Part shown: piece by piece, positions 10,239 through 21,966 of the stretch
How the letters are laid out: every line of letters begins with the position of its first letter
Numbering within the stretch: the first letter of the stretch is position 1
Source: Acanthamoeba castellanii str. Neff
Taxonomy: Eukaryota; Discosea; Longamoebia; Acanthamoebidae
DNA: 64,000 nucleotides
Direction: 5' to 3'
Assembly: GCF_000313135.1 (NCBI RefSeq)
Contig: NW_004457442.1
Coordinates: 1,673,669-1,737,668, forward strand
Notes under the pieces: generated by a model
Told to the model about the DNA's origin: nothing
Database searches by the model: none
The model's input: the letters and a program-made list of their open reading frames with translations, nothing else
Position numbers and translations under genes: made by a program

Positions 10239-13200
10239 TCACACAGCAGCACCCTCAGTGTCAAAGAGGTACTCAGCAGTAGCGTGCTGTAGCTCAGCAG
10301 TTCTTGCTGCAAAGTCCGCTAGATACCTATGTTCATGGTCTTCATGAGCCCTTGCCCAAGTGCATGACATTCGTGCCCACTTGGTCAGGCAGACGTGGAA
10401 TTGATGGTTGGAAGGGTTGTGGCGGCTGCTCCTAACGTTGCTGTTGAACCTGAGAGCCTCAGAGTTGCGGGCAGTGATGGTGTTGGTGACATGCTGGTCG
10501 ATGGTGGTTCACATGAGGAGGTGGGCAACTATCACATGCTGCTGCTGCCCAAGCTGCCATGCACAGCACATGGCCTGGCGGTCAGTTGCTGGATTCCAGC
10601 TTGACTTAACAAAGATGACCTCGGTCACCTGCTGAAGGTTGATGCCCACGGCGCACATGTTGGTGGAGAGGAGGAGCACGCCATGCAGGGTCAAGCTGAG
10701 GAACTGTGCAAGTTGCTTGGCATGCTTCTCAGTGGGGATGCGGCCTGATACCTCAAGGATATCAAGGTTGCATGGGTGTTGCTTGTGAAGTTGGTGCCTG
10801 AGGATGGTGAAGGTGTGCAGGTGCTGCCCAAACACTGCCAGCTTCCTCCCCTCATCAAAGGCGCATTGCACTTGCCTGTGGGCAAGAGATGCGCAGGTGT
10901 CAGAGGGTGCATTGATCTTTATCTTAGTGGGTTTGCAGTAGGCAACTGAGGAACATGTACCTAGCAATGTAGCTGGTCTTGGCAGAGTGTGGTAGGTTGG
11001 CCCAGGTATCAGGCATCAATGCGACTGCAGGCGCCTTGCGGTGGATGGCAAGGCCTGCAGGTGGACAGTTGATGCTGTTGAGCACTTCCTTCCACTTTTC
11101 CATGTCACCAGGAGTGGCACTGGAATGGTGGGAGAAGAGTTGCTTGGGTGCCCGCTTGCTCCAGTCAGCCTCCATCCACTGGCGCATGGTAGGCAGGTCA
11201 CAGAAGTCCATGAGCTGCCTCTTGTTGATGGCACCGATCTGGTACAACCACAGGGGGATGGTGAACCAGTGCTGAGCAACCACGTGCGAGGTGTGTCTTG
11301 AGCATTGTTTGATCAGGTGCCAGCCCAGCACACCCTGCAGTGAAGATCTTGTGCATGACCATGTCAGGCGCCCAAGGTTCAAGGTACATGATGTGGAGGG
11401 TGATATCTGTGGAGGATCAAGGTGAGGGATGTGGATGTGTGTGAGGCATGGACAAGAAGGGTTTGCTGGTGTACCTGGAACTGCTACAAGAGGGCTCTTG
11501 TCCCTGTTGAGGTCGCCCTTGAGTCGATGAATGCAGAACTGGGCCAGGGCACTTTCATGGAAGAAGCAGCACATGCACTTTCCTGAAATTGCTCATGTTG
11601 TTGAAGATCTTCAGGTAGCTGAGGATGTTATCCTTGCTGGTCTTGAGTGGGAAGCCTGGATGGAGTGCAATGGGTAGAGTTGCAGTGGAGTGGTGTTGTG
11701 CTGTTAGAGAGGGGACTGTCACAGGTCAGGAGGGGCTTAGGTACCAGTCATGCCAATGGCAAGTTCACTCTTGACCTTCATGGCATGTTGGAAGCGGCTG
11801 GTCTTGTCATCCTTGAGGTTCTGCATCTCATCCCACACAACTCACTGCCAGACTGGCTTGTGCAACTGTGCAAATGAGTAAAACAAAAGAAGTGGTTGGT
11901 CACATGCTGTTCTGGCATGCAATGGAGAAATGGAAGGCAAAGTACACAGGGCTGGGGCAGCGTGTCATAGGTAACAATGACCACATGCATCTCATCCAAG
12001 GAACACTCATTCTTATTCACAAAATCCTGAAGTGCCTTGCTGCTTGGACAGGTGACAACATGGCTCAGCTTGGTACCCAGCCATTTGCACACCTCCTGGC
12101 GCCAGTTCTCAATGACCAGGGCACCTGGAGCTACAACAAGCGTAGGCCATCATGGATGTGCTGCCAAGGCTGCAAGAACCATGACTGCATGCACAACAAA
12201 CAGCACACATACATGCATGCATGCACACAGGCACATGCTCCTGATCAGAAGGGGTATCTGGGGAGGTAGGGGGGAAGGTGAGTCTGAGGTACCTGTTTTG
12301 CCCAGGCCCATGTCATCAAAGAGAAAGCAGCCACCAAACTGAGCCGTTTGCTCACACTTCAGGATGAAGTCCACTCTGTCCTTCTGGAATGGCAGCAGCT
12401 CACCTGTGAAGCAAGCTGACCTGCAGGGGGGAGTCATACAAGAGGTGAGACAACCTGTTCACAACATGCAATGCCTAGCTATTCTAGGTTCTGAAGCTAC
12501 CTTGACTGTGGCTCAGTGGAAGGAAGGTTGCTGCTATCGTCCTCATGCTCCAAGGGTGGGTCAATGGCGGGGAGGATCGTAGGAGGTGGCGAAGAGGAAT
12601 CTGAGGCTGGCTTGATGACCTCAGGCATGGACCTAACACGAAGATTGTAGCTCAAGGCAGCTTCAAGGGCCTCATTGGTGACCAAGGCGAAAGTGGCCAG
12701 CTTGGCAAGCAGAAGAGCGTAGAGCTGGTCTGGCACCTTGGCGCTCTGCGAAGAGGTGGTGCTCTGTTTCTTGGCGAGACTGCTGCACAGAGCAGCCTGC
12801 AGATCCTTGGGGAGGCAGGAGGTGCAGTAGTACTTGCCACCCTCACCCTTTTGGCCCCACCCAAAGGGGAACATCACTGCCTTGCAGGTGTGGCAGTTTG
12901 GGCTGGCCTTGAGGAGGCACAATGCCAGATGCTGATGTTCATCTTTGTCAAGCTTGAGCATGGCCTTGCCTGTGATGCTGGTCCACGTGTCCCACCTGAG
13001 CCCACGTGCCTGCACTGATGGCAGGTGAAGCTGGGTCAGGTCCATCATGGCCTCCAGTGGTTGAATGTTCTCCTGGAAGGCAAGGATGAGATGTGTGCAT
13101 CAGTGTTGGTGCTGGGCACCTTCCTCATGAGCTAGGGCAGGCATGAGAGGTCCATGGGCAGAGAAGGTACCCAGTGAAGGAGAGCAAAGTAGGAGGCATT

Positions 13201-15134
13201 GTCTTGACACTTTCATGCTGCACTGAGCTGGTGAAGAGTGTGAATGAGGGTGTGGATCATCTCAGGTATGCTGCAGTGCACAAGTAGGGCCATGTCACAC
13301 ATTGCATCCTGCAATGGCATGGGAATACATGCATGATGAGCAGCGTGAAGGAGTAGCCATCAACCAGGATGGTGCTTTTGAGTCATACCTGGACTGTCAT
13401 CTCAGGCACCAAGCACAGGAGGCACCACAGCAGCTGCAGCAAGTGTCGTCCTGCTGACATGCTGGTTCCCATGGGCACCATCTCCTTGATAGAGCTAAGG
13501 TCCAACATCAGGAGTGGCCAGTCCACTGCAATGCAGTCAGCCTAGTTTATGGCAAGGTAAAACGCAGCACTTAGGGCGCTACACAACCAACCATTTATGC
13601 ACTGGCAAGAAGGAAGAGGACATACCGCGGTCTGAACTGCATACCAGGTGCCTGGGCGAATGATGATGAGGTCTCCAGGATACTGGTTGAGCACAGCCAT
13701 GCGCACCTGATCGATGAGACACACACACATGCACACACACACACACACACAAGGAAGGCATGTGGTTGCACTAAGGATGAGTGAATGTTGTTAGTACTGT
13801 GAGGTTTGGTGCCTTACCAAAACTTGTCAGAGGTGCTGGTGTTCATGAAGAAGTTCAGCCTCAATTCATCAAGCTCATTCTTCACTGGGACTTTGGCCAT
13901 GATGGCAGACTGCTTCACCATCTTGAGCATCTGTTGTGTGGTGCAGGTTGTGAGCTGATCCCATCAAAAACTGCTGGGGATGGAGCAAATGGTTCCAGGT
14001 ACCTGTTGGTGTTGCCCTGTGTGGTCTACAAGAAACCAGCTACGAAATGGCACCTGGGCTGGTCCACGATCTGCCTGCTTTCTGTTTGCCCAGGCCTCCA
14101 GCGTCTCACCAAGCAACAACAAGGCCACAGCGAGGTTGCAGGTGGCTAGGCAGAAGGAGAGACTGTGCAAACAGGACAAAGGTACATGTCAACTGTGAGA
14201 TGGAGTTCACCAGCTGATGCCCAGACAAGTGAGAATGGCAATGCATGTAAACAGTGGGGAGTGTACTGTGAGGCATGGGGGAGAACAGCCAAACCAGGCA
14301 GAGTTACTGTGTTTATGGCAGGCAACTGGGCGATGACATTTGTTGACCAATGGAACCAGCACTCTTCACACCCTTGTTCATTGAGCACCTTGCTCAGTCT
14401 TTGGCTGGTGTGCAAGCTCAGTGGCAGGCTGGTGAGCGTGGGCACCCCCTTCTCCATGTCAGGGTTGAAGTGAAGCTTCTGCATCCCTCCTGCCAACCAC
14501 TTGTTGGTGTCTTGACTGGTACCTTGCACAAATGCCTGGAGTGTTTGGCTGGAAGTTGAGCCTGTGATTGGGAAATGAGGGGAAGGCTAATGGGTGGCAC
14601 AAAATCTGGCTTTGGCATTCAATGAGCAGGTCAGTACCCTCAGGGTCATTGGCAAAGGTGAGGAAGCTATCTGGTAGCTTCAATGGTCATGTGATTGGTG
14701 CTCCCCAGGCCTTCACGTCATTGTGATCTGCCTTGTGGCGTTCAAGCATGTCTACTCTGCTGGATGCGCTGATCTGCCCAGCTAGAACATCTCAGGTGGC
14801 CATTGTTGAGGTGATTGAATCAATGAGGCTGTGGAGGTGTGAAATAGAGGTGGTGAGTAGGAGTGGTGGCATCCAAGGCATGTTCTTTATGGTGAGAGAG
14901 GTTGGTACCTTGCCACTTGAGTGGTGTTCAGAAAGCCTGCTGCCATGACAGCAATCTTGTGCCTGGAATGCTGAAACAGCTCTGCCCCAAATTGCTGGTG
15001 CTTGACAACTGCCGCCCAGTCCTCGACAACTGCCTCATTCAAGCAGGTACCATACAACTTAGCACCTTCACTCAGCAGCCTTTTCTCGCTACCATAGCCA
15101 TCCTGGTAGGACGTGGATGGAGGTTTGGTCTAAA
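10239..15134 (-). pseudogene. SNF2-family helicase, transposon-borne and apparently decaying
   Basis: Minus-strand multi-exon gene. From the N-terminal side: exons of unknown function (15134 to about 13050); a Zn-binding stretch (12,497-13,048) with CHTCKAVMFPFGWGQ then YYCTSCLP; helicase motif I (12,300-12,400) with LPFQKDRVDFILKCE and FLFDDMGLGKTG; a motif II-like VVWDEMQNLKDDKTS near 11,800; and the helicase C-lobe at 10,511-10,967. The C-lobe has motif V (LLLSTNMCAVGINLQQV) and motif VI (NPATDRQAMCCAWQLGQ). Motif VI lacks the two arginines usual in QAxxRAxRxGQ. An in-frame TGA at 10509-10511 cuts the frame, although it stays open and SNF2-like afterwards (TTIDQHVTN) to the stop at 10239. 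Two more in-frame TGAs lie near 14,790 and 14,690. SNF2 proteins remodel chromatin or translocate on DNA. Here the activity is probably lost. The N-terminal limit is uncertain. Confidence 0.7.
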
Positions 15135-15367
15135 GAACCACATAGAGGTGTAGGTGAGTGGGTGAGCTCTCTTGTATGTGTGTGTGCGGATGTGTGTGGA
15201 GGCTTTGTGTTGCATTTTATGTTGCCAGTTTTAGTGATTGCACATCAATGGCGCTCATCATTAGGCATGTTGGTTTCAACTATACCCCTTTCTTGGTGCT
15301 GCGACTCCTGCCATGGGCACTTGCTTGCGCTGCCACATGTGCACGCACACATTGAAGATGTAAGCAC

Positions 15368-16310
15368 TTAGCTGTGGTGGCAGTAGAAGGGTTTAGCACC
15401 TTTTTTGCTGGCCCCCTTCTCCTGGATGCAGGGTGATTGGTGCTTGCCACTGGTGGTGGTTTTCATAGTTGCCTGCTCTTCTTCCTCTTCTTCGTTGTCC
15501 TGCTCCTCCTCACCTTCCTCCCCTTCCCCCTCTTCCTCATCTTCCCCCTCACCTCCTTCGCCTTCCTCATCACCACCTGTTGCCTTGCCCTTCGCTGCCT
15601 TGGTCAGTTGGGAGGTTGTCACCTTGGCGCGCTTGGTGAGATGCATGGCTGGTGCTTTGGCCTTCTTCACTGGCTTCATCTCTTCAACATCAGGGAATTC
15701 CTCCTTGCTACCTTCCTCCTTGTCCTTGTTGCTAGGTACATCATCATCTTTCGCCTTGCCCTTTGCTGCCTTGGGTGGTTGGGAGGTTGTCACCTTGGCA
15801 GGCTTGGCAACAGGCATGGCTGGTGCTTTGGCCTTCTTTGCTGGCTTGGTCTCTTGACAATGTCAGGGAATTCCTCCTCACTACCTTCCTCCTCATCCTT
15901 GTCACTAGGTACTTCATCATCTTTCACCTTGCCCTTCACACCTTGGGTGGTTGGGAGGTTGTCACCTTGGTGCACTTGGCGAGATGTGTGGCTGGTGCTT
16001 TGGCCTTCTTCACTGGCTTCATCTCTTCAACATCAGGGAATTCCTCCTCACTACCTTCCTCCTTGTCCTTGTTGCTAGGTACTTGGTTGTCTTTCACCTT
16101 GCCCTTGGCTGCATGCTTGGTAGCTGTCTTGGGTGTTGCCTCAGCCTCTTTGCCACCTTCCTCATCCTCACTCTCTGGGATGTGCTTCCTCTTCTTCTTC
16201 TTCTTCCTCTCCTTCTCCTTCTCACCAATGTCATCCTCATCAATATCCATTTGGGAGGCAAGGATGTCAGGTGAGGCTTGGAACAGTTGTGAGGGCTCCT
16301 CATCCAAGTT
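15368..16310 (-). pseudogene. Lys/Glu-rich tandem-repeat protein, frame broken between repeats
   Basis: The minus-strand frame starts near 16307 (MDEEPSQLFQASPDILASQ). It has an acidic segment, a poly-Lys nuclear-localisation-like run (KERKKKKKRKH), then about three copies of a roughly 60-residue repeat of the form VPSxKDxEEGSxEEFPD followed by KPVKKAKAP and KVTTSQPPK. It closes with a Glu/Gly tract and FYCHHS before the stop at 15368. The repeat units no longer share one frame. One base is missing near 15,940 (AAGGTGTGAAGG against AAGGCAGCAAAGG in the other copies), and the spacing changes again near 15,860. This may be a decayed gene, or very small introns may skip the shifts. The composition resembles chromatin-associated linker proteins, but no function can be assigned. 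It may be the N-terminal part of the helicase transcription unit or a separate gene. Confidence 0.5.
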
Positions 16311-16747
16311 GATGTAGGTTGGTTGGGTGCCTATTATGACACAATAGGGCTAGGTGTCAGTTCCAAAGGGGCAGTTGCTTAGGCAAGGTATCATGTACCT
16401 GTGTCCACACAAGTCCTGTTCCCCAAAGGTGATGGGGCTGGCAGTCTGGTGATGTGCAGCACCAGCACATGTGGTCTGCCTGAAGGTGCAAGACTAGTAG
16501 CACATAAAGGCAAGAGTGAGTAACACTCCACACAGCTTGTGTGTGCATGCAAAACGTCACAATGGGTACTGCTTGTGAGTGGAGTTGTGAAGCCTGACAG
16601 ACTGGGGTAAGGTGATAAGGCAGCCCCAGGACGCAAACCTGCCCTCCCACCAAATGTACCTGGTGAACCTGCTGATGTGTGATTGGGAGCAATGCACTCA
16701 GTGACATGCAACAAACAACACACAGAAAGGCAGGTGCGTGGTTGTGA

Positions 16748-17577
16748 CTACATACCAACACTTCCCATAAGTGCCATCTGCTGCACTTGAAGCACCATCA
16801 TCTGTAACTGGCTGTTACTCTTGCACAGGACTCTCAGTTCTTCTTTGTACTTTTCTGTGAGTTGGCAGACCTCCTCATGTAGTTGAGGAACTTGTGAAGT
16901 GTCAAGTTGGTGAGCCCAGAAGAAAAGCATGACACCAGTGCCATAAAGCCAGTAAGGTACCTGTAGCTCACACTCTCACCTGGCTGTTGCAGCAGCCATG
17001 AGCACCAGGCACCTCCTCCTCTTCATAGCCAGGCACTGGCTCCACAAGTTGCTCAAACTTCTCTTTGACCTTGAGGTACATGTCCTCATTGACAAGGTAC
17101 ACCCAAACAGGCTCCTTCTCAATGGCAGCCATGCAATCATTTGAGAGCTTCACTGCTGGTCCAAACAAAGTTCCATTCCAGCACTTCATCTGCATGACAA
17201 ATCAGTGTGTGCATGAGATTGCTTGGCACCATGGCACAGTACAGGTTTCTACATACATTGATCTTGGACACCATAGAACTTGGTTCTGCTGAACAGGCAG
17301 TTGACCACCTTTGGATCCTTGGCGCATTCAATGCAAAACAGCATTGTCAATTTCACAGCTTTGCCACTGTTCTGCATAGACTGCCATGCACCACCTTTGT
17401 CATGCAACCAAATAATGGACAGGCAGGAAGGTGGGAGGTGGAGCAACATACCAAGTACCTCCACGCCATGTAGAGCAGCAGGTTCGTCCTAGCCTGCTTC
17501 TCCTTATTCGCCAGCCAAACCTCCCAGTCTGACTCCTTGTCAACAGACCTGAAGTCACACTTCACAACTGGAAACGA
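16748..17577 (-). CDS. Unknown transposon protein, several exons with coiled coil
   Basis: Successive minus-strand segments look coding. They are: VKCDFRSVDKESDWEVWLAN after a clear acceptor near 17,566; GKAVKLTMLFCIECAKDPK and VVNCLFSRTKFYGVQDQ; CWNGTLFGPAVKLSNDC, with MAAIEKEPVWVYLVNEDMY and an acidic YEEEEV; and a predicted coiled coil at 16,748-16,930 (VPQLHEEVCQLTEKYKEEL). Donors GTACTT, GTATGT and GTACCT are visible. I recognise no domain. It probably precedes the Lys/Glu repeat region in the same transcription unit. The exon joins do not all resolve in one frame by eye, so the gene may be damaged. Confidence 0.4.
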
Positions 17578-18007
17578 AAAGAAACATTAGGTGGGCATCA
17601 GGTACAACACCACAAGCCTCACAGAATCAGGGGGGGCAAGGCTATACCAGGTAGCAGCAAGCCACCTGTGCAAGGCTGACAATGCTCAAGGAAGAGAACT
17701 TGGTAGGCAGTTTGTTGTAGGCCATTTGGGTTACCAAGTTGTCCATTGCACTTGCCTTGTAATGATGTGTGAATCAGTAAAGCAAGTGGACGCTATGGAA
17801 GGGCCTGGTCCTTGTCTCCATCACATACACAAGCTTCATGTCATAGAAGTGGTAGCAAAGCACATCTGGAGTGTGAATGCAAGGTTGCACATAAGTACAA
17901 CTGTAAAAGGCGAACTGATGCACCTCAAGATAACCAAATCAATTTGCCTCATGTGATTCACTTCAATGTACTAATGAATTCCTTGTCATTCACCCACCCA
18001 CACTACC

Positions 18008-18424
18008 ATGTGCAGAATCAACCCAAACACTGCATGGAGTGCTGCTTTGCTGGAAGTTACACATCTTCCTGCTATCCGCTGGGTGAATCTCATCGCAGCA
18101 GCCATGTGGACCAAGGACAATTACACTGCCAGGCAGGGGGCAACAATTGTTGTCATACCTAAAGTCATAGGAGCCAAACCTGCCAACAAGTGGCTCGCCT
18201 TAGCCATAGCCCGCACCAAGATGCAACATCTCCACACCCTCACACAGGAGGAGCACCTTGCTGAGCCAGTCTTCATCTTCCCCAAGTTCAAGGACCATGG
18301 GTTCAACCACATGCTGGAGAGACTAGCTGCCTGCCCTGCTGGACACACAACAGTCTTCATCTACAACCTCAAGGCCGACACCATGCAATCCATCTACATC
18401 AGCTCCAACCAGCCCGCTACCTAA
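18008..18424 (+). CDS. Hypothetical transposon ORF, plus strand
   Basis: Open plus-strand frame of 138 codons (MCRINPNTAWSAALLEVTHL ... SNQPAT) inside the transposon, upstream of the transposase. It contains IRWVNLIAAAMWTKDNYTAR and FIFPKFKDHGFNHMLERLA. Composition is protein-like, with Trp residues and alternating hydrophobic segments, but no family is recognised. It may be the last exon of a gene starting near 17.6 kb, since another open stretch lies at 17,591-17,956 in a different frame. It could also be a shadow in CpG-poor, stop-poor DNA. Confidence 0.35.
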   Translation: MCRINPNTAWSAALLEVTHLPAIRWVNLIAAAMWTKDNYTARQGATIVVIPKVIGAKPANKWLALAIARTKMQHLHTLTQEEHLAEPVFIFPKFKDHGFNHMLERLAACPAGHTTVFIYNLKADTMQSIYISSNQPAT

Positions 18425-18642
18425 GGTGCTTAGCTGCTCAGTACATAAAAATAAATTTACTCTTCTCCTTAGACTGAACACGTTCTTCAAATGCAAGTAC
18501 TTTCATCCATTTGCTGCAACACACGACACCCCCCAACTGACAAAAAGTTAACTTGTCCCTCGTGGCAGGTGCAGTGGGTGGGAGCTCCCACCCACCGCAC
18601 CTGCCACTCGCCCACCCACCCGCCATGTGAGGGGCAAGGCAT

Positions 18643-21600
18643 TTGTATCACCCAAGTCTCCCAATGACACACCCATTATGGGATAGCTTATTCACTGCAG
18701 AACCACCTCATAGGCAGCCCCCATCACACCTAGTGCAATGTACATTCTGCCCAGCAGTGGCGCCGCCCATGCCTACGGCCGCTGCCCGGCTTCAGGCATT
18801 TACACAAAACCTAAAAATAGGGATACCTCAAGGACCCAGGTAACACATGCACATCATGCCCTGATCTCCAGCCTAATTAGGCACAGCAGAGGTTGCCTCG
18901 CACATGTCTCAAGGCAGAAGTCACCAGGTTTGAGGGAGGCCTCTTTGCACTGCCCACATCAAGAACTTGTGCCTCAAGATGACAACTCTCACAATGAAGC
19001 GCTTGCAAGAGGTGCTTGAAGCTGAGAGAAAGGTTGCTTACTTCCCAAACATGGCAGCACACCACCAATATGACCAGTCCAAGTGTCATGCTCTCTCTAC
19101 TGCTCACACCAAGGGTCAAATCTGTGGTACCACAAACCTGCCCTGTTTCTCAACCACCAAAGCTGCAATCACAGCAAGTGCAGCAACCATGAGCCCTGTC
19201 CCCCTGCCAAACATGTCACCAGCATGTGTTTCTGTGTCCTGGTGCTTCCTGAGCCGGCAGGAGATGCTGCATGCCACACATGAGCTGCAGACTCAGGTGG
19301 AGAACAACCAGTGGATGGGTACCCCACAGCACCTTGCCTGAGCATATTTTGGTGGGTTTGTGCCCATCTCTCCAACACTCCACCATCACTGCAAGGAGCA
19401 GGGCAACCAGGAATTCATGGTAGACCTTGTTGTTGTGTTCCTTGTGTGTGCATGTGCCCTGACCTCTCACACCCTTCCTGTAGAGCAAAGCACTCTCATC
19501 ACACCTCAAGCCCATACCTCAGCTGCAGCCCCTTCCTTCCATTGCACCAAGAGGAGAGGGCTGGAGCAACACCATCATCAGCAAGGCCCTGCTCCTGCGC
19601 ATTGCACACAAGGCATATGCCAGGGACTGTTGCTGTAGGTGTCATGGACCACTCTCTGTGGAGCTTGATGAAGTGGGAGCAGTCACCACCAGCACCATCA
19701 CAAGCTGCCACCTGTGTTCAATGGTTGCTAGACTGTCAGGTACCCCCCAACAACATACCAGCCAAACCCAATGATAACACAAAACACTCACAACACACCT
19801 GTTACACAACATGAAGCTTCAGAGTCAGGCGATTTGACATCAACTAGTTGCATTGTTTGGGCTGCCCTTATGACCAAGTGTGGTCAGTGCCAGACAACAT
19901 GTCTGCTCAACATGCTTGATATGCCAGGCATCCCACAACGTGTGTGGAAGAAAGCTGAAGGTTCATGTTGGCCAGCCTGCTGCACGCCACCTGCCACCTA
20001 CAGTCACAGACACAACCTAACGCCACACACAACATCACCACACATAACACATGACACACAGAGCTACTTGGGCAGGTTGCAAAGGCTTTGTCCAACAATG
20101 TCCTGCACAACAACTGCAGCATCTGTGGCCTGAACAGCCACAAAGAGATATGTATGTCCACTCATACCTGCTCCAAGCTCTTTCCTCATGCACATGTAGC
20201 TCCAAAAGATGTCATGCTGCCATGCCATGTGGCACATGGTTTCTTTTGCTGTGTACAAGCACAGTGGCAATGATTGTGACTTACACCAATGGTTTTCTTC
20301 TCTCTCACACAGGGTTTGGTGTTCTGGACAGCGGCTGGGCAGAAAAGAGACAGTCAGGCAGTTGTGTACTCATCATGAAAGACCTCATCACCGGCAAGGT
20401 AGGATGAGCGTTCAGCACCACCCCACATTTGATGGTTGTAAAGCAGCCCACTAAGCTCTCTCTTACCTTGCTTGCTCAGCTGCTTGATGTAGAGACCGTC
20501 ATTCATGGACAGGACTACACTGGTGCCTCAACCAACATGGAATACACCACTGCCTTTGAGATGGGCTGCAGATTGGCTGTGGATGGGTGGACTGTGACAT
20601 CCATCATCACCAACCATGATGGAAAGATTCACTGTGCCTTTCACAGTGCTGGTACCTGGCTGCATACTCAAACCCTGAGCAACCAATGAACTGCTGATCT
20701 AACACACCATTCAGGGCATGTTTCCATGGCAGTGACCTACTGTGCTGGGCACCTGATGAAGAACTTCGCCAAAAGAGTGAAAGCCCTTGACGCCAACCTC
20801 AAGGTACCAAAGGGAACGCCAAAGCTGGCCAGTATGCGCCCTTCCTTCATGGTGGCACAAGCGCACCAATGCACCTGACAGAGCATTGTGCACACACATC
20901 CACAGGATTTGCAGATTGATGGAAGTGGAGGTTGGTCACAATCATGGACACATGCAGCACGATGATATTCAGTGCGCAGTGAATGTTGCCATGTCCCACT
21001 ACCAAGGGGACCACTCATTCTGTCCACCACATGAAACTACATCCCATCCTGCCACCACAAACATGCCATGCCCAGTTCTTCATTCACTCACCAACTCACA
21101 CATGTTCCACCATGCAGCAAAACCAGACCCATCAAGAATGAGGACCAGGTTGAAGCCATGAAGGAGCTGTGGAGTGAGTTGGTGGACTACCATGACTTCT
21201 ACCTGCCTGGTGTTACCACCAACATGTCTGAGGCTAGCCATTTGTATGCCAACCAACCAACCTACTGCCTACTGCTGATCTACCTCCACAAAATGACCTA
21301 GGCTCTTGCACCTTCAAGGGTTCTGCTAAATGGACAGGCAGCAAGATTATCAAGTACAGTGGAGAGGCCTTCAGGTTGCAGACCTGCCTCAGCATACTCA
21401 AGGAAGCTTGCCCTTCGTTTCACCTACATCTCCTCACCCTTCTCAACCAAACCTACTCCTCCTCTCTTGCTTTGCAACACCACTCTTGGGATGTGACCCA
21501 GGACAAGGCCAGGGAGTGGTGATGAGATCCTGCTGTCAAGAAGAAGCGGATTGTGAAGAAGTGGGGCACCTCCAAGACCAACTCACCAGCTAAGGCATCA

Positions 21601-21804
21601 GCTATCACTTACCAGCCTGAATTGCAGAAGCGCCTGAGGAAGAGGGCGCGAGCTGACAAGGCAGCACCACTACTCTACAACCACATCCTCACCACACGCC
21701 AGCGTCCTGCCCATGAACGTGATGACCCTTTCGCCTTTGTATCCAATGAAGATGAGGTCTCCACCTCATCCTCCAGCGAATCCTCTGGTTCTGCTGATGA
21801 ATAA
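18643..21804 (+). CDS. Kolobok-like DDE transposase
   Basis: Multi-exon plus-strand gene reaching almost to the right terminal repeat. Its order of blocks matches the 'Mutator-like transposase' domain found in Kolobok-type proteins. A leading block at about 19,830-19,960 (LTSTSCIVWAALMTKCGQCQ, then LDMPGIPQRVWKKAE) corresponds to the 'LNMP....W' region. The first catalytic strand is FGVLDSGWAEKRQSG (about 20,310). GQDYTGASTNMEYTTAFEMG is followed by a NHDGK turn (about 20,480-20,620). TYCAGHLMKNFAKRVKAL lies at about 20,735. HDDIQCAVNVAMSHYQGDH then FCPP lies at about 20,960-21,020. The last recognised block is VTTNMSEASHLYANQ (about 21,210). The final exon encodes a basic, nuclear-localisation-like tail (QKRLRKRARADK) and an acidic end, SGSADE. 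A possible Cys-containing N-terminal exon (VQCTFCPAVAPP) lies near 18,740. The start is uncertain, and the core frame looks undamaged. Confidence 0.72.
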
Positions 21805-21885
21805 ATGGCACTTCTTACCCCCATCCCTTGCGTTTTGCACACAGCTGTCCTACCTACCTTGGTAACATGCCATTCATATTTTATT

Positions 21886-21966
21886 TTTAGGTACCCAAAC
21901 CGTTCACATCTAGGTAGCTCAGGCACGCATTTTCTGTGTCCCTACCTTAGGTATGGAAAACTCACC
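21886..21966 (-). repeat. Right terminal inverted repeat of the transposon
   Basis: 81 bases reading TTTAGGTACCCAAACCG to GGAAAACTCACC, followed by the target-site copy TTAA at 21967-21970. It pairs with 10049-10129 with a single difference. The transposase stop codon (21804) lies 82 bases inside it. Confidence 0.92.

Larger units (their letters stand above)
10049..21966. mobile_element. 11.9-kb Kolobok-like DNA transposon (TTAA target, 81-bp TIRs) carrying an SNF2-like helicase
   Basis: The element is bounded by 81-bp terminal inverted repeats starting GGTGAGTTTTCCATACC. The two copies differ at one position only (A at the left copy, C at the right, near repeat position 64). TTAA lies directly outside both ends (10045-10048 and 21967-21970). 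TTAA duplications are characteristic of piggyBac and Kolobok elements. The plus-strand transposase has the motif order of the Kolobok-like family rather than piggyBac. Inside there are also a minus-strand SNF2-family helicase, a minus-strand Lys/Glu-rich repeat protein and further unknown exons. CG dinucleotides are rare throughout, unlike the host genes on either side. The near-identical TIRs suggest recent mobilisation. The insertion ends 40 bases from the stop codon of the receptor gene at 22,010. Confidence 0.88.

Noticed and set aside
10509..14800. TGA reassigned to an amino acid in the transposon
   Set aside because: Host genes and the transposase of the same element use TGA as a stop. 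The internal TGAs fit CpG transitions of CGA better.
10049..21966. piggyBac element because of the TTAA target site
   Set aside because: The transposase blocks (YTGASTNME, CAGHLMKNF, TTNMSEASH) fit the Kolobok-like domain, not piggyBac.
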